Shown: positions 14,685-18,823 of the stretch, piece after piece
Numbering within the stretch: position 1 is the first letter of the stretch
Layout of the letters: every line of letters starts with the position of its first letter
DNA from: Methanosarcinales archaeon
GTDB taxonomy: Archaea > Halobacteriota > Syntropharchaeia > Alkanophagales > Methanospirareceae
Direction: 5' to 3'
Assembly (NCBI GenBank): GCA_003661125.1
Contig: QMVO01000004.1
Location: forward strand, 1 to 18,823
DNA length: 18,823 nt
The notes under the pieces: model-generated
Seen by the model: only the letters and a program-made list of their open reading frames with translations
What the model was told of the DNA's origin: nothing
The model's database searches: none
Program-made: the position numbers and the translations under genes

Positions 14685-15533
14685 CATCACACGAACCACA
14701 AAATCCTTATCTATAAGTCCAATCCTTCTCCTAACGCTTAAGTCCAGGATATTCGCCATCTTCTCCAATAACTCCTTTGGATTTCCATTTACCAGTTCAT
14801 TCACCTGACGAACAGCATCCGGAGTGAAAGGATAGAGTGGTTCGAGTTTTTCGCCGATGATTCGTTCGCTTAAAAGCCGTTTCGCAATAAATAGTTCCGC
14901 TTCTCTTTCATCAAATCCTTTTAGCTCCACCTTTTCCGTAATCCATTCTACCTCTTTTTCCGTGGTAATCGCGATGAGCAGCCCTCTATCGGTTTTATCA
15001 AAAACCGCACACAACAACTGCATTAAAAGCTCACCGCTAACCCCTGCTCCAATATCGGGCTCATCCATTAGCAAAAAAGTCGGTGACTGCTCGTTCAAAG
15101 CACCAGAAATCGCATTGCTTAACTTATCAACGTCAATTGTTCTTTTATTCATAATGCTCCTATTTACTTCTTCAATTTCCTTCAGCCAGCCCGGCTTGAT
15201 TATGAATAGCTTCCTCTTAGACCTGGACACCGCATTTAATATCTCAACAATGACAAAAAAAGCATCTTTTCCTTTTGCATTTATATAGCACCAGCTCGCA
15301 CCTTCTTCTTTTGCTCTCTCCGCTAACAAAAGTAATCGTTCTGTTTTTCCAATCCCCCTTCCCCCAACAATTTGTAATATCGCTTTACGATTCTTTTCTA
15401 TCACATCGTAAAATGCATCTTCAATCACATCGTCCATTTCCTGTTTAACATGGAAAAGGCTTATATCCCTCCTCTCCTCAAACCTGAACGGGTTATCCAT
15501 CAAAGCATATCTGTGATAAGGATTCTTTTTCAT
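14676..15533 (-). CDS. AAA+ family ATPase with C-terminal helical domain
   Basis: The 285-residue protein has Walker A GGRGIGKT at 57-64 and Walker B FLLMDEPD at 153-160. The opening NPYHRYALMDNPFRFEERRD resembles the N-terminus of Orc1/Cdc6- and ExeA-like STAND/AAA+ proteins. The last ~70 residues form a helical, winged-helix-like region (FTPDAVRQVNELVNGNPKEL). Its ATG directly abuts the TAG of the KaiC-like gene, with GAGGAGGAG upstream as the ribosome binding site, so the pair must be made together. It is the last gene of the feo operon. It may act as a regulatory or membrane-associated ATPase partner of the KaiC-like protein; its substrate is unknown. Confidence 0.75.
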   Translation of the reverse strand: MKKNPYHRYALMDNPFRFEERRDISLFHVKQEMDDVIEDAFYDVIEKNRKAILQIVGGRGIGKTERLLLLAERAKEEGASWCYINAKGKDAFFVIVEILNAVSRSKRKLFIIKPGWLKEIEEVNRSIMNKRTIDVDKLSNAISGALNEQSPTFLLMDEPDIGAGVSGELLMQLLCAVFDKTDRGLLIAITTEKEVEWITEKVELKGFDEREAELFIAKRLLSERIIGEKLEPLYPFTPDAVRQVNELVNGNPKELLEKMANILDLSVRRRIGLIDKDFVVRVMSR

Positions 15534-16136
15534 CTAAACTCTCCTCCTCGTATCTATGGATATTCCCGACCCGTCTACCTTAAAGGGTATGATCTCATCA
15601 ACAATATGACTGAACTTCGGAATAACGATGCTTCTTCTAATCCTATCCACACTTTTATCCTCAAACCTGAACCGAATCACTCCGTCAACCACGGTCCTTA
15701 CCACACTCTCTTGTTTTTCATCCAGTATTCCAAGATCAGATAAGAGCAGAACCGTAGACTTCTTCTTTCCCAGGTCAGCAACTAAGTCTATAATCTCCTT
15801 TGTTCCAAGGTCTGAGAATAAAATTGAAAAGTTCTCTATCACTATCAGGTCGTAATCATCCTCAATTTCTGTAAGCTTATTTGGAGTTTCAATCTCAATC
15901 CTCTCTTTTAATTCCATCCCATAAATGTGCATTTGAGCCTCAACTTTCTCTCTGGGCTTCTGTGTAATATACAATGTTTTTCCGCCATTTTTAGCCAGTT
16001 CAGATGCTATTTGCTGTGCAAAGATGCTCTTCACGATGCCAAATTCCTCCTCTAACAGAATCACCTCACCCCGAGGTATTCCACCGGTTATTCGGTCAAA
16101 TTCCTTTATCCCCGTAGCTATATATCCGTCTTCCAT
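15534..16136 (-). CDS. KaiC/ArlH-like protein with degenerate P-loop
   Basis: The opening (IATGIKEFDRITGGIPRGEV, then ILL) is that of KaiC-like/RadA-type ATPases, and FAQQIASELAKNGGKTLYIT with EAQMHIYGMEL continues the fold. The nucleotide-binding loop, normally GxPGTGKT/S, reads EEEFGIVKS here (residues 29-37): two glycines have become Glu30 and Val35, while Lys36 and Ser37 remain. The Walker B strand is DLIVIENFS, with Glu for Asp. At 200 residues it is a single-domain form, near the size of ArlH, the archaellum motor regulator. It may bind ATP without hydrolysing it, or not at all. It lies 3 bases after feoB and directly before the AAA+ ATPase. Confidence 0.78.
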   Translation of the reverse strand: MEDGYIATGIKEFDRITGGIPRGEVILLEEEFGIVKSIFAQQIASELAKNGGKTLYITQKPREKVEAQMHIYGMELKERIEIETPNKLTEIEDDYDLIVIENFSILFSDLGTKEIIDLVADLGKKKSTVLLLSDLGILDEKQESVVRTVVDGVIRFRFEDKSVDRIRRSIVIPKFSHIVDEIIPFKVDGSGISIDTRRRV

Positions 16137-16139
16137 GGG

Positions 16140-17399
16140 TCAAAATATCTCAAAAAGCAGGCTGAAGCCGTGAAGTGCGCCCCCAACCACAAATGCGACC
16201 ACCAACATTAAAGCGGTTGATTTCAGCATGTTCAGCAATCCTAATTCCTTGAGCATTATAACAAAGGTTGCAACGCAGGGAAAATAAATCATCAGAATAA
16301 CAACCCCGGTTAGAGCCTGCCAGGCAGTCAGATCGGGAATGAGGGCGAAAAAGGCAATTGCTACGTCTTTCCTCAGAAACCCTATGATAAGCGCACCCAC
16401 CATCTCCTCAGGTATCCCAAGCCAAAACGTTAAGAATGGCCCAATGAGCGTCTCTAATATATCAAGCACACCCGACAAATAGAGCACGTTTACAATCAAT
16501 ACACCCACGATTACCCATGGTAGTGCACCAAAGAAAAAAGACCTCATCCTCATCCCAAGCTTACTTAACGTATTTCTCAACATTGGTCTTCTATATGGCG
16601 GTATCTCCGCTATCAGCTCTTCACTCAACCTTGAACTCTTCCCTCCCATGAGCTTATCAAGCACTAATCCAATGATGCCGTAGAGGAATATAAGAATCAA
16701 AAACAAAAAAAATAAGTATTTTAAACCGAACATTCCCCCGATGACACGAAATGCAACGCTCAACTGCGCAGTGCACGGCACGGCAATGGCTAAAACCGTA
16801 GCGAGAATAAACCGCTGCCTCGAACCGTCCATGATTCTTGATGCTGCCATACCAGGAACATTACAACCTATACCCAATATCGTGGGCACAATCGCAGTCC
16901 CGGACATCCCTATCTTGCTCAAGACCGTATCTGCAAGCATGGTCAATCTCGGCAGGTAACCGATGTCCTCCAGTATCGTAAGCCAGGCATAGAATATGAA
17001 TATAGCCGGAAGCACCACACCTAACGCGATATACAAGCCGGTGGTAAGGAGCCCGAAGGAATAGAGGTAGCCCTGATTGGTATTCCCTACCAGGATTTCG
17101 TAGAGAGGAGTATTGTCAAAGATGCGGTGAATCCACACATCATAAAATGTCTGCTGTGCAAAGATGTACTTACCTATCAGTCCTTCAGTAAGAAAGATAT
17201 GTCCAATTCTCAAAAAACTTATGAAGATGGAATAAAGAAGAACGAAAGCAATTGCGAGATTTACCACAGGATTAAGTGTTATTTCGTCAATCTTATCCAG
17301 TAACGTTGCCTTTCTCTCTCTGAACTTAACCGTTCTCTTGACTATGTAGTCAATACATGCCCATTTATCCTTTTCTCTATCCCTTTCCTCTACACCCAT
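16140..17399 (-). CDS. feoB: Ferrous iron transporter FeoB, membrane channel part (separate polypeptide)
   Basis: This 419-residue protein corresponds to the membrane region of FeoB, which carries Fe2+ into the cell. The core includes LEDIGYLPRLTMLADTVL and the gate motif GCNVP at 178-182, followed by the second Gate repeat with YFPCVATFVIMLKELG. About 40 charged residues precede the first membrane segment (near 45-62). The GTPase domain, normally fused in front, is a separate gene here. The ATG at 17399 has GAGG 9 bases before it and overlaps the GTPase gene by 23 bases, so the two are translated together. A typical bacterial FeoB has 650-770 residues; the two parts here sum to about 600. 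Confidence 0.92.
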   Translation of the reverse strand: MGVEERDREKDKWACIDYIVKRTVKFRERKATLLDKIDEITLNPVVNLAIAFVLLYSIFISFLRIGHIFLTEGLIGKYIFAQQTFYDVWIHRIFDNTPLYEILVGNTNQGYLYSFGLLTTGLYIALGVVLPAIFIFYAWLTILEDIGYLPRLTMLADTVLSKIGMSGTAIVPTILGIGCNVPGMAASRIMDGSRQRFILATVLAIAVPCTAQLSVAFRVIGGMFGLKYLFFLFLILIFLYGIIGLVLDKLMGGKSSRLSEELIAEIPPYRRPMLRNTLSKLGMRMRSFFFGALPWVIVGVLIVNVLYLSGVLDILETLIGPFLTFWLGIPEEMVGALIIGFLRKDVAIAFFALIPDLTAWQALTGVVILMIYFPCVATFVIMLKELGLLNMLKSTALMLVVAFVVGGALHGFSLLFEIF

Positions 17400-17919
17400 T
17401 TACCAGTTCCTCAATGTTTCCCACCTTCTTCTCCTCAATCCTCATGATAAGTTTATCTATGCCTTCACCTTTTATCGCTACCGTTCCTACCACAGGAACT
17501 TGCATGATGCTTTCCAAAGTATTCAAATCAATCTCTATACCTCTCTTCTCTGCCATATCCATCATGTTCACGGCTATGACCAGAGGATAACCTCTTTCAA
17601 TAAGGTCGAGCGTTAAGAATAGCCCATTTCTCATTCTCGTGGCGTCTATAACGTTTATTACTACATCTTCCGTACCACAATCCTTCAATATTTTTAAAGC
17701 CACCTCTTCTGCTTCATTTGTGCTTCTAAGAGAATAAACGCCGGGCAAATCAATTACCTCCACCTTTTTACCCTTTATTTCTGTGCTTGATACAAAATAG
17801 TCCACGGTGGTACCAGGATAATTGGAGACAAACGCGTGAGTGCGAACCGTGGTTGACGTTAACCTGTTAAACAATACGCTTTTTCCCACATTTGGATTTC
17901 CAGCCAGGAATATTTTCAT
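17377..17919 (-). CDS. feoB: FeoB GTPase domain as a separate protein
   Basis: I start this at the ATG at 17919, 4 bases after GGAGGTGA (17924-17931); an upstream ATG at 17937 would add six residues but lacks such a site. The 180-residue protein has G1 GNPNVGKS (7-14), switch I with YPGTTVD (34-40), G3 DLPG (57-60) and G4 NMMD (118-121), the FeoB variant of NKxD. The G5 region reads VVGTVAIKGEG. The G domain regulates Fe2+ passage through the membrane part encoded next. The helical GDI domain that normally links GTPase and membrane core is absent: only ~20 residues remain after the G5 region. No FeoA gene is seen. Confidence 0.9.
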   Translation of the reverse strand: MKIFLAGNPNVGKSVLFNRLTSTTVRTHAFVSNYPGTTVDYFVSSTEIKGKKVEVIDLPGVYSLRSTNEAEEVALKILKDCGTEDVVINVIDATRMRNGLFLTLDLIERGYPLVIAVNMMDMAEKRGIEIDLNTLESIMQVPVVGTVAIKGEGIDKLIMRIEEKKVGNIEELVNGCRGKG

Positions 17920-17923
17920 AGAA

Positions 17924-18286
17924 TCACCTCCACCCATCTTGTTTGACGAAAAAGAATAAAAGAAGTGAAAAAGGCGTCAACAGGATCGGGATCGTTAAAC
18001 CGTTTAGTCCAGGAATGTGAACCCCTAAACTTTCTATTCCTAAACCTATTAGATCATTGAACGCAAGAAGCCATAAAAGTACGGAACCCATCGTGATAAA
18101 TGCTACACCTTTCATTTCTCGTTTCCAAAGCGGAATAAGTCCTTTGAAATAAAACCCGGCTACAATAACAAGACAGAGCCCTTCAAAGACATTTTTTAAG
18201 GATAAAAGCTCAGTAAAGCCGAAATACGCGCTGGCTAAAGCCAGCGCCAAAAAATAAAATGTTCCTGCTTTACTTATTATCGCCAT
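17924..18286 (-). CDS. Small membrane protein at the head of the feo operon
   Basis: This 120-residue protein has four probable membrane segments (about residues 6-23, 32-50, 60-80 and 92-113). I do not recognise a family. Its stop lies 4 bases before the FeoB GTPase ATG, and its last codons contain that gene's ribosome binding site, GGAGGTGA. Its own ATG lies about 35 bases from the TATA-like element of operator array D. Its place as first gene before a FeoB without FeoA or a GDI domain makes an accessory role in iron uptake plausible, but the sequence holds no metal-binding motif that would confirm it. Confidence 0.7.
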   Translation of the reverse strand: MAIISKAGTFYFLALALASAYFGFTELLSLKNVFEGLCLVIVAGFYFKGLIPLWKREMKGVAFITMGSVLLWLLAFNDLIGLGIESLGVHIPGLNGLTIPILLTPFSLLLFFFVKQDGWR

Positions 18287-18316
18287 GGTAGAACATCACA
18301 GCTAATTTAATATGGA

Positions 18317-18400
18317 TTAGGTATACAAGTGATTTTCCCTAAAAATGTTCGGTTTTGCTAAACAAACCTAAAAATGTTAGGCTTGGGGATAAAAACCGAA
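18317..18400 (-). promoter_or_regulatory. Operator array D, over the feo operon promoter
   Basis: In plus-strand order: TTAGG 18317, CCTAA 18338, TTCGG 18348, CCTAA 18367, TTAGG 18377 and CCGAA 18396, with gaps of 16, 5, 14, 5 and 14 bases. The two full palindromes are CCTAAAAATGTTCGG (18338-18352) and CCTAAAAATGTTAGG (18367-18381), 29 bases apart. Read toward the feo genes, the proximal 16-base gap ends in CTTGTATA against CCTAAT, matching arrays A-C. A second TATA-like run, TTTAATAT on the plus strand at 18306-18313, lies nearer the ATG, so the exact core promoter is uncertain. Confidence 0.85.
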
Positions 18401-18408
18401 GGCTTCTG

Positions 18409-18822
18409 TTATATGTCCTTCCTGCTCCTTATCTTATCAAGCATGATTTCCTTCGCAATTTTGGAAGGCTTATCTTCAAGGCTCACGAGTTCTCCTCTTC
18501 CGTTGTATAAACATTCCACCGCCATCTCTGCACCAATCGTATTCGCCCAGAACATGCCCTTCGTGGTGAGTTCGATTACATTCTTCCTGACTATCATCTC
18601 CTCGCTGTCCACACATCTCTCTATGGTCGTGGCAAATGCCTCAAGCGGCTCAAAATCCCATCTCCTTCGCGGTGTTTCTATATCTATTCTGCCGTATTGG
18701 ATTTGCGATACGCACCACAACACGGGGATGACATTCGCGGGCACGCTGAAAACGCTCCCCACATTCTTCTGCTGGATGTAGTTTTTACTTGTAAAAGGAT
18801 GCTTCAGGAAGCAATTAGCTAT
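18409..18822 (-). CDS. C-terminal part of a possible HemN/HemW-like radical SAM protein (start beyond the window)
   Basis: The frame stays open from 18762 to the window edge (…KHPFTSKNYIQQKN), so the GTG at 18762 is not the true start; ~137 residues are visible. The segment IVRKNVIELTTKGMFWANTI resembles the winged C-terminal end of HemN/HemW-like proteins (LTxKGxxxxN...). The radical SAM cysteine motif would lie off-window, so this call is tentative. It also contains NVIPVLWCVSQIQYG and RRRWDFEPLEAFATTIERC. The stop codon lies 9 bases from the outer half-site of operator array D. It is transcribed toward the feo operon, but the array in between suggests separate control. Confidence 0.5.
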   Translation of the reverse strand: MANCFLKHPFTSKNYIQQKNVGSVFSVPANVIPVLWCVSQIQYGRIDIETPRRRWDFEPLEAFATTIERCVDSEEMIVRKNVIELTTKGMFWANTIGAEMAVECLYNGRGELVSLEDKPSKIAKEIMLDKIRSRKDI

Positions 18823-18823
18823 A

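Noticed and set aside
1..18823. tRNA, rRNA, insertion sequences and phage integrase genes
   Set aside because: No cloverleaf, rRNA segment, transposase motif or flanking repeats were seen on reading either strand.

Overview
This window comes from an archaeon, most likely a euryarchaeote of the methanogen/ANME/Archaeoglobus kind. The signs are a class III (type IV pilin) signal in the archaeal VSPVI style, an archaeal PilB/GspE-type ATPase, two proteins ending in PGF-CTERM archaeosortase signals, an archaeal-type secreted FKBP, a KaiC-like protein, and TATA-type promoters that sit very close to some start codons. The genus cannot be fixed from sequence alone; an ANME-1/Methanophagales-like lineage is only a guess.

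Layout. (1) 3-845: 3' end of a secreted PKD/Ig-like surface protein, cut by the window edge. (2) 846-2480: a long regulatory region, then a pilin-like protein whose body is a PstS-type solute-binding domain. (3) 2538-3428: a membrane-anchored FKBP prolyl isomerase. (4) 3648-10328: a tightly packed forward operon with a calcium-binding thrombospondin type 3-repeat protein (PGF-CTERM), a lipoprotein, a type IV pilus assembly ATPase and two GspF/TadC-like membrane platform proteins, the second with an extra C-terminal Ig-like domain. (5) 13985-10346, minus strand: a molybdate/tungstate-type ABC transporter in the order binding protein, permease, ATPase, each overlapping the next by 4 bases. (6) 14238-14684: a small membrane protein. 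(7) 18286-14676, minus strand: an operon with a small membrane protein, a ferrous-iron transporter FeoB split into separate GTPase and channel proteins, a KaiC-like protein with a damaged P-loop, and an AAA+ ATPase. (8) 18409-18822: 3' end of a gene that may be HemN/HemW-like.

Most notable signal. Four promoters (pilin/binding protein, pilus operon, Mod operon, Feo operon) share one strictly spaced DNA pattern: pentamers TTMGG and CCKAA alternate with gaps of 5 and 14/16 bases. Every array starts with TTMGG and ends with CCKAA. In all four, the gap nearest the gene is exactly 16 bases and holds the TATA-like element directly against a CCTAA box. This looks like the operator of one regulator that would cover the TATA box. 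The half-sites resemble those of DtxR/IdeR-type metalloregulators. If so, iron uptake, molybdate/tungstate uptake, a pilin-borne solute-binding protein and its probable assembly machinery form one metal-linked regulon.

How the genes may work together (inference): the pilus machinery may assemble or anchor the pilin/binding-protein fusion on the surface, FKBP may fold secreted proteins, archaeosortase may anchor the Mod binding protein and the type 3-repeat protein, and oxyanion and iron supply are switched together with this surface apparatus.
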